Below are positions 35,681 to 48,693 of a stretch of 64,000 nucleotides of DNA, piece by piece. Every line of letters starts with the position of its first letter. Position 1 is the first letter of the stretch. The stretch is from Megalopta genalis. Its lineage: Eukaryota > Arthropoda > Insecta > Hymenoptera > Halictidae. Location: assembly GCF_051020955.1 (NCBI RefSeq), contig NC_135014.1:620001-684000 (forward strand), given 5' to 3'. The notes beneath the pieces were generated by a model. The model saw only the letters and a list, made by a program, of their open reading frames with translations, ran no database searches and was not told the DNA's origin. Position numbers and translations under genes: made by a program.

Positions 35681-37114
35681 ATGTTCGAAGCACGTTTAAT
35701 ACAGAGTGCTATCTTGAAGAAAGTGCTGGATGCAATAAAGGATCTTTTGACCGAAGCTACTTTCGAATGTTCTGATTCGGGTATACAAGTCCAGGCTATG
35801 GACAATGCTCACGTATCTTTGGTGTCCCTTAATCTCAGAAGCGACGGTTTCGATAAATATAGATGCGATAGAAATTTGTCGATGGGCATGAGTGTTGCAT
35901 GGTAAGACTCTCCAGTATATATAGGTACTCTAATAATAATAATCAGCATATATGTAACAAAACCTTTGTTCCTGCCTAATCAAGACAATTAAACTTTAAA
36001 GGACAAATGAAAGCAATTAAATTTCTGTTTTAGCATGTCTAAGATTTTAAAATGTGCTGGCTCAGAAGATACAGTCACTCTACGAGCGGTGGATAATCCA
36101 GAAAATATTATGTTTATATTTGAATCACCAAACAAAGAGAAACTTGCAGAGTACGAGATGAAACTTATAAATATGGATCAAGAACATCTTGGTATACCTG
36201 TATGTTTCATTCTTCATGCATCATTTCATTATTTATTTATCATGATTATGCTATCTTTATCTTACGATATTATTGCAGGAAACATCATATTCATGTGTTG
36301 TAAAAATGCCATCACAAGAATTTTCTCGCATCTGTAGAGATTTAAGTCAATTCGGAGAATCAATAACATTTGCATGTTCTAAAGAAGGTATCAAGTTCAG
36401 TGCTGCTGGAGATTATGGACAAGGTATAATTATCTTATATGTTAAATATGTAACCGAATGTGAAGAACAATGCAGTGATGTTTCTACATTCCATTATTTA
36501 AATCACAAATAGTACATAAACTTACCTCGACTGTAAAATATTTTCTTCGTCCTTGTAACATCCTGCACTAAAGAATCTTTGAACACAACAGCTACATGCC
36601 AACTGATTGAAATTAAGCAATGCCCTAGAAAGTATTTGCTTGCTTGACCTTGTTATCATTAGGTTGAAGTCATAGAAGCATTTATTTACAATGGAGCCTG
36701 TTTACATTTTCATATGAGGAATTATATCCTGTTCTAGTAAAACTAATTTAAAAATGCAAATGAATTACAAGATGTATATATTACAAAATGTAAAAATATA
36801 TCTATACAATTGACATTATAATGTTATCATTAGATTCATATAAGATTTCTTTTTTTTCAGCACAAGTCAAGTTAGCACAAACAGCGGACGCGGATAATGA
36901 AGAAGAAGCGGTAGTTGTTAATATGCAAGAACCTGTGAAATTAACTTTCTCATGCCGTTACCTTAATTCCTTCGTAAAGGCTGGACCCCTTTGTACACAA
37001 GTGCAACTATCCATGTCTAATGACGTACCTCTAGTATGTCAATACAAAATTGGCGATATTGGACACATAAGATATTATTTGGCTCCGAAAATTGATGATG
37101 ATGAAGAAAATTAA
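35681..37114 (+). CDS. PCNA: Proliferating cell nuclear antigen, intact copy
   Basis: Four exons join in phase: 35681-35901, 36034-36199, 36279-36423 and 36861-37114, giving 261 aa, the usual PCNA length. It starts MFEARLIQSAILKKVLDAIK. Conserved parts are SLNLRSDGFDKYRCDRNLSM, CMSKILKCAGSEDTVTLRA, YEMKLINMDQEHLGIP (interdomain loop), FSRICRDLSQFGESI, VKLTFSCRYLNSFVKA and the C-terminal YYLAPKIDDDEEN. PCNA is the trimeric sliding clamp for DNA polymerases delta and epsilon and for many repair enzymes. An inframe-looking continuation past 36423 (to 36512) is intron. This copy lies 2011 bp downstream of the decaying copy. Confidence 0.96.
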
Positions 37115-38938
37115 GATTCTTAGGAACTTATTCCAATATATAAGCTATACTATTATTATTGCAGAGCATAATAGAATTACTTCATTTTTATACGGACATC
37201 GCGGTTCTGTGTGTCTTATTATTTATCACGGTATTAGATAGTAAGTATTCTCGAAATTTTACTATGAACAACATGATACCACTACACGTATGAAAGAGAG
37301 CAGGTATATTTTGATTTTCATTGTTTAAGGAACGATTAAGGGTAGTTAAAAAATACTTTGAAGGTAATATATTTAAATTTTACATTTAAAAGTTATTTGG
37401 CTCGTCACAGTGTTAGCGCAACGTAGAATTGACACTAAGATTCATGGTAAGAGTGACACGATCATGATTAACATGGTAATGCGGTGTCATTCTCTTAAGA
37501 TTTATATTGTTACCGTTTCATAAACTGTGACAATATTTTGATAATATTGCGATCTTTTTTTTATATGTAAGAAGAACTCAATATATTTCCAAAACATTTC
37601 ATAAATTTTGAATTACGTGTTATCCTTATGCCCTAGCCTAATTGAAAGTTCAAATATTTTTCTGACTTATTTTATCTTATTTCTTATACTTTTTGTGTAT
37701 AAGCTAGTTTAATATAAAAATACATAATTAGCTTACGAGCTGAGGGAATAAGAGGGCTACCATGGATGGAATAGCCTAGAAGTATACAGTTAAATCTTAC
37801 ACAATTTGGATCTCGTATAGTTACTAAGTAATTAAATATTAATCAATAGATGTTGATTTATACTATGAATTATTTTACACGCACATACTGCGAAGACCTG
37901 TATATCGTCGTTCCTATTCATACACGTTTAAATCAAATGTCTAATTAAAATAAATACTTTTTCATATTTTATTCCTATATTCAAACGAATTAAAGTCGCA
38001 ACGAAACAAAGTCACTTTGGCAATAGTAATCAGCCTCTTTGGTTTTAAAGCCCTGATATTGCTTTTGTGTTATTAACAAAACAGAAACTGACATTTAAAA
38101 CTAGAGTAAACAATTTCATAAACAATGTCGTAATTATGTATTCGAATTAATATATACGATAGGATGCCAGGGTTAAGTGAAACAATCAATTATCTAAAAG
38201 TATTGAAGATGAAAAAAAGATTTTACTTCGCTTGAAAGTTACATGACACGAAAGAGCCCACTTATTACTGAAGATGATTTTTATTTCATCGATTTTAGAG
38301 ATTGTTTCAAATATTGTTTTTTAAATAGAACTATATATTTTTCTTTAATCTTTTTCCTTTTAAATTTGCACGATCAATATCTCGAAAACTATTCAACATT
38401 AGATTGTAAATTTTATGGGTTGTTGGATTCGTAGTAAAATTCACTAATAAATGACATAATGAAAAATACACAATTCCATTTAAAAAATTAAACTTGACAG
38501 CCTTATTTCATAAATTAATCACAAATTCGCTATCAAATGTGCCTTGTAATGTAACTATTAAGTAAATATCATTTTGGGCTCTTCAATGCATGACGGAGAT
38601 AATCGACTGTTTTGCTTAAATGTAAACACCCTATATGTTAGAAAAAATTTAACGCGCGAGCCTAGTAGCTTAAGTTACTTGTTCGAATTTTTAAAAAAAT
38701 TTTATCAAGCTTTCGATTTTGTCTGATTTCAAAGAATATGCATCGCGCGTTCTCCGATAGCCTTTTAATGTTTTGGACCAATTTGACATGCTTACGCATG
38801 GTCGCGAATCCATATAGATAACTCCGCCAGTCTGTGAGCATGATTTGAAAAGTATTTAGGATGCTGCGTGACGCTCACTTTGTAAATGAGGTACCAACGA
38901 AGGAAAAGAAACATGTACATTTCGAAAATTATAAGGGC
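37115..38938. other. AT-rich spacer between PCNA and the BTB zinc-finger gene
   Basis: Contains the 3' ends of both flanking genes (convergent). No additional gene or clear repeat recognised. Confidence 0.5.
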
Positions 38939-40872
38939 TTAAGCATTCGTGTTGCCGTTACTCCCGTATAAGCTGGGATGTACATACTTGTCATGCAATG
39001 TCCTTAGATGCCTTAGTAGATTACTCTTTACGTTGAAGCCTTTTTTACAATAGGAACAAAGAAAAGGCTTTTCCCCTGTATGTGTTCTTTGATGGATGAC
39101 CATCGACGCATGACTTGGGAATTCTTTTTGACATATGTTGCACAATTTTTGGTGGCTATGAACTCTTTTCGGTTTTGGTGGCGCCGAGTTGTTCATGAGA
39201 GCTAACTGCTCTTCGGTGTGTTCCGTTTGTATGTGGCGTACCCATTCTTGAGGCGTCGAATACATGTTACCGCACAGGTCACACTTTAAGGGCGGAAAAT
39301 CCTTGCTGTCGTCGTCTACGTCACCCTAAGAAATCACTCAGATTTAATATGATTTCATGCTAGCAATTTTTGGCAGCGCTTTCGCAGCACATTTACCTTC
39401 CTCTTTTTCCTTCGATTTTCGGTCATATCAGCGTGCGTGAATTCAATGTGTCTGACCCAGTCCGAGGGTCGATTAAACGTTTGACTACACATGTCACAGG
39501 TCAATGGCGAATACTCTTCTTCTTCGTCTGCGCTGTGTACGATTTCCTGAAACGGACGTAGCAATTAAGATAGTAATTATTATTGTACCCTTTGCATGTA
39601 TGACAATTAAGCCTTAGAATCCTACGCACTGGTTTAATATCAATCTCATGGTCTATCGTCAACGATTCAGATGGATCGATTGTTTCCTCCCAAATTGGTT
39701 CGTCTTTCACCAGAAGCTCCAAATTCAGCTCCGTCTGAAACACATGCGAAAATGTGTGAACTACCCCGTACCACGATACAACTCCGTGGGTTATCTTACA
39801 TTTTCACCGTCCTCGCTTTTAGATTTGTTCGATTCTACATCGCTGTTGCTAGTGGTTTTCCTTTTCTTGCCGTTCGCCTCCAGGTTCTCCTTATTTTTAT
39901 TCTGTTCGTTATTCTTATTCTCCTCTAACACCTTCTTGGTCTCCGTCTCGCTGATCTTCTCCTCGATCTTCTCGATACTCTTTCTCTCTGAGGTAGGTTT
40001 CTGTGGTTGAACATTGTTCTGCACCGACGTGGTCTGCTGTACATTCTCGACGACCTTCTCAGTCGCCGGCTGAACCAGCTTGATCTTTTGAATTTGCCCC
40101 GTCATCGGCGGTTGTTCCCGCTTGTCTCGGTCAACCTTTTGATTGTTCGACTGGATATTCTCTTTTTTGCTTCCGTTGTTGGACCGCCATAAACCACGGA
40201 CCCGCAATATGTCACCGGCCTTTAATACACCCTCCAGCTGATCATTCGTCACGGTCGCCTCGCCGCTGTACATGTACTGGATTAGGATTTTCAGCGTACG
40301 ATAGCCGATCTCCGTCGGCAAAACCTGAAATAATAATTATCAATTCGCTAATTCGTAATTACCCGAAGAAACGTGTTTATCACGACTGCGCCGATAAGAA
40401 CTTGAAATGTTTGAAATGTTCCCAATTTTTTCGCGGACCGTCTTTGCGCAGCAACTGCTGCAAATGAATTTCCGTAGCGATAAAAGAACATTGCGTGAAC
40501 ATTTGCTGATAATCTATTTGGCTCGGAAGCATTATTTCTCGTCGCCCACGAAAGGGATGAAGATAAAGCAATCTCATACGGGCGAATAAGAGTTCCGCTT
40601 ACGAACCCGGCAGGGATCTGTTTACATATACGTACCACGATTGTAGGAGCGTTTGTGTTTGCCCCGAAATGGCATGTTTGAAAAATATGACTGAAATACG
40701 ACGAGCAAGCGGCAAGGACGAATCGATGGGCAGCCACGTGCCGGCCGCAGGACGTCGCCAATAAGACATCCGCGAAGGATTCTGAGTGCAGCAACGTAGC
40801 GACAGAGGTGTGCAGATGCGCGCCATAGCTGTGCCACTTGAGTTGATAATTATCCGAAGCAGCGATGGCCAT
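38939..40872 (-). CDS. BTB/POZ and C2H2 zinc-finger protein
   Basis: Five minus-strand exons join in phase: 40872-40636, 40324-39800, 39734-39630, 39546-39397 and 39325-38939, about 467 aa. The N-terminal BTB domain (YQLKWHSYGAHLHTSVATLL, then SFADVLLATS, HRFVLAACSSYF) continues across the first intron (LKILIQYMYSGEATV). A lysine/glutamate/asparagine-rich linker follows. Four C2H2 fingers are seen: CDMC...H, CDLC...H, CNIC...H and CSYC...H, with a consensus TGEKPF linker between the last two. This architecture is a sequence-specific transcriptional regulator of the tramtrack/BTB group. Exon 3 is best ended at a GTGCGT donor, which keeps the frame. The exact orthologue is not recognised. Confidence 0.85.
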
Positions 40873-43800
40873 TTTTTCTGCATCATATGAACAAAAACGA
40901 ATGAACGATCGATTTAATATTTTCTTGCGTTCCAGCCAGACTTTCTTCTTGCTCTCTTATCGAGCCTGTTGCGTCGCCCGCGCGTCCCGTTTCTATTCAA
41001 GCAATTGCTGTAGAACGTAATCGATTAAAATAATTAATATTTTAAAAAGAAAGAAAGATAAGAAAATAAACAATCGTCGTCTGTCAAGAATCGAATCGAA
41101 TATAATATTATCGACTGTCAGATCAATTGTTATACCTCGAAAATCTTGTTTTTTGCATTGATCGTGATTTTTTTTTTTACGATAAATAACCAACACACTA
41201 CGGTCACGGATCACCGTTTATACGTTTCTCCATTTTATCGTGCGATTTTCGAAAACACCTCGATCGTAATAGAATGTCGTTCACTCTGATCGAATTCACC
41301 CCGCCAGCGTCAACCGTTCTATTCTTTCGTGACGTCTTCCGCGATTCCCGGTAATCCGTTTGCTCACGATTCCGACAACCGACATCGACGGATCCCGATC
41401 GTATGGATCAGCATAGATCGTCAAGTGTCAATGGAACGTTACGTTCGAACGAACTCGAGGGATCACGCCAGGCACCGAACGCGATAATTACGCACTGTCT
41501 CCTCCGCCACCCTCGAATCACACCCTCGCCTTGATAACCCGACGTACATACGACAGAGAGTGTACACAAAACATTCGCCTTACAACGGGGGAAATAGTCA
41601 AATGCCAGTTTTACACAGCGTGACACCGTCGCACGATTTGTTGAAACAGGCTAGGATCTTAGGATCGTTACCGCGTGGAGAATCATTGATTTTCGAGCCT
41701 GCACGGGTTGCACGATATTACCCCGCTGTCTCGCACGAACGTCAACCGAGTCCGCGAGTGGAACCGAAAATCTCTGGCGTCCGGTCGGGCCACGGTTTTC
41801 TTTGTCTATTTCCCTCCGGATGTAAACCGGGTTGTAACGTTGTCAACGTGGGGTTACCTGACGACATCGGTCAGAAGATCGGTACCCGCGTCACTCCGGT
41901 ATAACCTTCTTGTATTTAATCGCACGATAATTCCTCGTCGAGATCCGCGTCACCACGGTGTGTCTCGCACGCGTCGTTGGTGTTTTGAAAGGCGCTTCGC
42001 GCGGATACGGGACACGGGGCAGATATGAGCATCGAACCGCCGCGTAGGGGCCTAAAAATCGATATTTCGGTCTTTGCTCCATCCTCTCCGGCGGTGCAGC
42101 CGTGCTCGCTCGCTTTCGCGGCTAGGTAGGGTGCCCCCCTGTTCATCATCGATTTTCCCGGCTACCAATCGCACGCATCCATTTATCGCATCGATCGCCC
42201 GAGCTGATTTCAGCGTTTGCGTCCGTCCGTCCATCCGCCCGCTCCACGATTCATGCCCGTGGAACCCCGCCGCACCCCACCTCTCGCCGCCCAGTCCGCC
42301 CCTTGAGCCACCCGGCCACCGTTCATCCTCCCTTCCCGTCGATGTCGAACCTCCGGCTACTACTACCTTAGGCTGTACAGAGAGACGCGACTAAACGCGA
42401 CCCTTCGCGATCCTTTTCGCCATCGTTGCCGACGCCGGACACGATGTCTCCCGTTCCTATTTCGTTTCATCCGCGTTTACCCGGCACACCAACCTGGTTG
42501 CGGGTGCCTGTTGATGCGCCCCTCGCGTGCAAGAATCATCTACCGCCGTCTCGAATTTCTGCTAATCCGTAATAATATTTTTTTTCATCGCTGTTCAGCG
42601 GCGCGGGGAGACATTCTGTCTGAACGCCTCCGGCGATGTATATTGATTTCGAGAAATTCGAGTAATAACCTTTTCCTTTTTTTCTTTTTTTTCTTTAAAT
42701 TACAGTTAGCAGTCGCGACCGATGGAGTATCGTCTGATGGGTCGAAGTAACGCTCGTTTTCACATTGCTTTTCTTCTTTTGCTTCTTATTACTTTTTTTT
42801 TTTTGCTTCTTCGAGAAGAGAAGACGCAATATCCTAACGATCCGTTTATAAAATTCCGATAAGGCTTCGCGAATTGGATTTTTTAATAATGAATTTTTAT
42901 ACGATCTGTACTATACGAATTCTTTTTGTACTGTGAATCTTGTTCGTTTAAGCGGTACAAGCGGAAATGCGTTTCTTTGCTTTCAAACTCTTTGACAGAT
43001 GTGTCGTTAACCTGGATAGAGCGATCTATAGATCTACAGATCTACGTAGGCAGATTACAATGGTTAGTTTATAGATGCAGTAAAATTTTCGGATCGCAAC
43101 TGTCCTGTTCGTTGCTGTACCCGAAGATGGCGTTCATAGTGGGATTCTTCGATTTTCAAGAATTCGTTGTATGTGTGCATGTGTACGTGTGACGATGTAC
43201 TGCATTGCGTCGACGACCCATTTTGCAATGGGAGCGATAAGTTGCACACCCTCCTACCGTTAAATAATCAATCCCATGTTTCTGAGTAAACTACACGATC
43301 CTTTGCGTATAAAAGCTACGGATTATTTATTCGGTTGTCGTCGACCTTTCTTATCGCTCTTAATACACGTATGCGGTTTGAAGAAATGATTTCATGAAAA
43401 ATGGTTAATAATTTGTATCGCATGTTTTATCGATTTTTATCGACGATACGTACGTAAACGAAGTCCGGAAGTGCAGTTCTTGCATAATAAAGACCGCAAC
43501 CTTTAATTGTTGACAATTCCACGGTGGAAACGGTTTCGAGGTTGATCGAACTGATAAAAAGGATGAGGTCAGTCAAATAAATATATGTATATACGTGCGA
43601 TACCATAATTCGCAGTTGATAGAAAACAATTAGACGATATTATATTTCAATATAAAATCGGGGTATCTTAAAAATTTGTTCAATGTTTCCTGTTTATACA
43701 GAATCTCGTTAAACGATGATCTTTTGCTTGCTCCAGCTTACCCCTTTATTTTTTTTTTAAAGAAAACTGTTTATAGTTGAAATTGAAATTGGTTTTAGGT

Positions 43801-44655
43801 CACGTGGCAACGTGATCACGTGGTATTTCTACATATCCCGTCAGAGGGAACCACAGATAATCTCGAGTGAATACCACGGACAATAATCCTTTCCTATAAA
43901 TATATACGTTATTGTCATCGAACTGAGGTCGATTCAGTGAAACGATGCAACGGCTTCCTAAAGCGTAATGTGCATCGCGACTATAAAGGTTGTATCGACA
44001 GTGCACAGGTGTGATTTATGTGTCACATTGGGGTGACCTAGTTTACAGATAAATTTTCGCCCCTAATTTTCATCGGCTATGACCCTGCAGTGAGTGTTCT
44101 TGAAGTCGGTGGCCTCAGCGAGACAGTGACTGTGCTGTCTCCGCGACAGTGAGTTCATATCTGTTTATAGAATGCGGAAGAAAACAAACGATTTTGTTTG
44201 ATCTTGTTAAAATGTGGATTTTTATCAAATATGAATGCCCTCACGTCATCAACGAACGAAGCAATTAGGTTAAGTTGACAAGAGGCATAAGTTCTTTCTA
44301 AGCACTACATCAACATGCTATAGGCATATTTTGTAAATGGTAATACGGTGAGTTGATTTGTGTTTGTTATCTCTGTGTAAATGTTAACTGATTAATGTAC
44401 GATACTGGCATATTTTCACATAATTGTTACATTTAAAAAAATTGCTAAATAACAAAAAAAAACCAGCTTAAATATTTGTGGAATATGTTGCAGTTCAATA
44501 AACAAATTGATAGGCCAAGATGAAATATGGTTTCCCAAGTTCTCGCATGGTGATGCTAAACAAATATTTTATGGCTCTAATTAATAATTCCTTGCAAATC
44601 AGGCATTACGTATTTGTATATATAAATAGTGTATGAAGGGACTTATTTCTACAAG
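40873..44655. promoter_or_regulatory. GC-rich divergent promoter block and long 5' region
   Basis: From about 41200 to 42500 the sequence is markedly richer in G+C and CpG than the rest of the window. It lies between the minus-strand BTB gene and the plus-strand DHHC gene. This looks like a shared promoter and untranslated first exons, with a first intron running to the DHHC start codon at 44656. Several open frames in the GC-rich block (for example 41560-41904, 42074-42394) overlap on both strands and have no recognised domain; they are expected by chance in stop-poor sequence. Confidence 0.5.
43801..43822. promoter_or_regulatory. Paired CACGTG E-boxes
   Basis: CACGTG occurs at 43801-43806 and 43817-43822, 16 bp apart. 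The flanks (GTCACGTGGC and ATCACGTGGT) resemble CLEAR-type or CLOCK/CYCLE-type E-boxes. Function is inference only. Confidence 0.4.
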
Positions 44656-47600
44656 ATGCCACACGTTACTCGAAAGTGGGAACTGTTCCCAGGAAGAAAC
44701 CGATTTTGTTGCGATGGCAGAGTAATGATGGCTCCGCAAACTGGGGTCTTTTATGTGACCGTGTGTCTCATTGCTGGAACAAGTGGTTTATTCTTTGTAT
44801 TTGAGTAAAATCATTTTGACTGAACTTATCATTTTAAATGTCGGCGATTGGTTAGATAGTAACAATATTTTTTTTCATTTCTAGTTGTCCTTTCTTAGCT
44901 GTTCACATAACACCTGCAATACCAGTTGTTGGTGGTCTATTATTTATTTTTGTAATGTCTGCTTTACTAAGAACAAGCTTTAGTGATCCTGGAGTTATTC
45001 CAAGAGCAACGACCGACGAAGCTGCTTATATTGAAAAACAAATTGGTACAAAACATTTTTATGACAAGAAACATTTAACTTAATTGTTAACCAGTATTTC
45101 AGCCTATAAATGTTTATATTTGCTTTATGTTGGGTATAGAAGTACCAAACAATGGAAATTCTAAAATACACAGACCTCCACCTAGAACAAAAGAGGTATT
45201 AGTCAAAGGTCAGCCAGTAAAATTAAAGTACTGCTTCACTTGCAAAATATTCAGACCACCAAGAGCATCACATTGTAGTTTATGTGATAATTGTGTAGGT
45301 ATGTGAATCAGTTAATTGTTTGTCGCGAGGATTATTTTTGTACAAGATTGGAGAAAACATCGTATGATTATTTTTTCAGAGAGATTCGATCATCATTGTC
45401 CATGGGTTGGTAACTGTGTGGGCAGAAGAAATTATAGATACTTCTATGCTTTTATTGTCTCCCTAGCATTTCTTTGTGTTTTTATACTTACTTGTGCTAT
45501 TACACATTTAATAATGCGTAAGTAAATTAATTAAAGGTGATTAAAAGCTAATATGAGAAGTTCTAAATTCAGATTTAATTCATTATAGTAACAAGAGATG
45601 GTAAGCCATTTTTAGAAGCTGTAAGAATATCCCCTGGGAGTGTTGTTGTAGGAGTTATATGCTTCTTTTCTGTTTGGAGTATTCTTGGCCTTGCTGGTTT
45701 TCATACGCATTTAACTACCAGTAATCAAACAACTAACGAAGATGTAAGCATTGCGTACAATAAATTAGTTCCAAATCATTCAAATGTTGTAACCTGAAAC
45801 TTGTATTTATTGCAGATTAAAGGATCATTTTCCATTAAAGTAGGGGAAGGAAGTTCCAATCCTTATAGTCAAGGAAATATTTGCGGAAACTGTTTCTATG
45901 TGTTGTGTGGACCTGCACCACCTAGCCTAATAGGTAACTCATTCTTTTGACCTTGATGTTATTTAATATAGTATAATCTTTTGTCAATATGTATAGATCG
46001 AAGAGGTATCGTAACACCTGAGTATCGAGCGGAGCAAGAAAAGGTCGGTGATGACAGTGTCATTACCAACAGCAAGGCATACGGTACTGTGGAAGTTGTG
46101 CAACCACAGGTAGTCGTATACTTAATATTTTATTCTTACATTACCTGTACTAGCTTTTTTATGTATTCTTTATTATTTTATATTTGTAGCCTAATGGTAC
46201 GACTGTTCAAACAAATCCCAGTGCTGAACTCACGGGTTCGATGAACAACCTTGTCACTGGTCAACATTCACCGCAAATTGAATCAATAAACGGTGAGTTA
46301 AGCCTTCTAAGGCACACTGCTTGTTATCCCGAGGAACTTCCAGAGTATTCGCGTCAATACATTAATGACACTTACGCTACGGCATATCCCGTACAACATT
46401 GTTTCCAGGATCCTGTGAAACATATAAAATATGAGACAGATAGAGCAAACCCTGATTTTCAGATATATCCATGCAGATGTGAGGAAAACTTACAGAAGTA
46501 TCCTCACAGATGTAGGGAAGAGTATCACAGATGTTCGGATAATAATTTAATGTATGATCAGTGTGTCAGCGATCAGAAATTCGGCATCGATCTCCAGAAG
46601 TATCCTCAAAGATATTCTGAAGATCCAATACGATATAATATTGATGACAGAGCAGGATATCCTGATTTGCAAAAGTATCCGCAATGTTACACAGAAGATC
46701 CATTGCGACTTCCCCAATCTCAGCATGTTCTCAAGTACAACAATTTGAGATGCACTGTTCATGGTTTAAAATATCCGATATCAAAGAATCTCTTGCCAAC
46801 CGTCGTAATGTCGCGAATATTAGGTGCTGGGGGAATGCCGATTATGACTCAGAATGCGATAGGATTTGAAATTAATAGATACGGTTCAGGACCATTAACT
46901 AATAATTTCACTTATGCAGAAAATTCTTTGTGCCCAAACGATGGCACTGAAGAAGGTCTTTTAAATCGAAGATTCATTATGAGTTCTATGAGTGATAACG
47001 ATGACATTTAACATTCTCTACATTATTCATATTTTTTAAAGTAATAGTATCCCGTTTATTAAAAAAAATAATTGAATGAACGGCCATAGTGTCCCTTATT
47101 AAGATAATTCTTTCAGCATGTTAGAATCAAAATAATATAGGTTCAGATCGTGTCCTTTTATTATTAAGAAAACTTGTAACTAGACTGCGAATTTTTATGC
47201 AAATTTACATTTTTCTTGACTTGTTTACAAAACCGAAGATTAAATAAATCATGTTTCCTTGAATATTAAGTAAGCATTGTTAGATTTAATGCAAGGTAAA
47301 ATTATTATAAAACTTAAAAGTTATTCACATTGTGTTCCCTACATTTATGTGCATTATAAATGCATAAAATCTGCAGTCTACTTATGCGGACGTTTTAATC
47401 TGTACATAAATATTAGTAAAAGTATTATATGGAAGATTATTAATATTATTAAAAAAAATATAATTGTTCATGTTTTCTCGTACTATAACTTAGAGACTTT
47501 TATGGATAGAGAGTACATTCGAGTTGAATTTGATTGTTGTTAAACAGAGACATTTATTTATTTTTTGACTATTCAATTTGGTAATATGCACATAGATATT

Positions 47601-48618
47601 TTAGTTTCTGAGAAAAAAGGAGCGAAAATTGATACATATTCTTGTTACAATATGCTATATTATACATATATTGACTGAACTGAGGACTGAAACATTAATT
47701 ATTTTCATTACAGTTTTTAATGCCTTTTAGTGACATACTTTTCAAAAAGCTATGAATACAATTATTTACTTTTATATTGCACTTATTGTTAGTATTTATA
47801 ATTCAATGTCTTTCAAGTATATTCAGTTGCAAAAGCTTTTACGCTATAATCATTGATGTTATCAAGATGTAGGTCTAACTATATATATATATATATATTT
47901 TTCTCTGTTCATATATATGTATGTATATATATATATATAGTTATAACTATATGCATATAGCATAGGATACATTTTAAGTTTTACATTTTTCTCCATTTCT
48001 ACATAATTCAATAAATTGTATTTCTTTGTTGTTTAAAATTACGTCCTGTTATCGAGGGCTCAGAGCATACTGTTTGGTAAGTTGATTTTCTTTTATTCCA
48101 ATTGTCCGTCATTGTGTGTATGCTTAATAAGAATGAATTGATATTTATTAATAAACACTTCCAATTGATGTGTACTTTCCACACACACTTTTCAAGAAAC
48201 TAATTTTAATATGTGATGTCAAGTTAAAGGTTCATGGATTGTGACTAATTAATCAATTTGTAATTATATGGGTGTGCATTATAGGCACTGGGATTTTCAG
48301 AATACAATTTGTATATAAAACATATGTATATTCACATACACACAGATACATGTATGCACAGATTTATGTATTGTTCAATGAGGGGTGGGGGGGGATTATT
48401 GCACATATTGGTTCATGATATATGTAATGCGATTTTTCTTTATTGATAAAAATGCTAAAAACCGCATTACAAAATGATCCAATATTTTTCAAGATCATAT
48501 AACTGTAATTATTTAAGGTATATTTTTATATTTTAATTATCATACACCCTGTATAAATAGGAGCCACGTTAATATGACATCAATGACTGGGATATATTTT
48601 TTTTTAAGCTACTTAGTA

Positions 48619-48693
<75 letters not shown>

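Noticed and set aside
38243..38434. 63-aa hydrophobic frame
   Set aside because: Phe/Leu-rich translation of AT-rich spacer without start context, splice sites or homology.
41560..42394. Several overlapping frames of 77-114 codons in the GC-rich block
   Set aside because: They overlap on both strands, show no domain, and are expected because stop codons are rare in GC-rich sequence.
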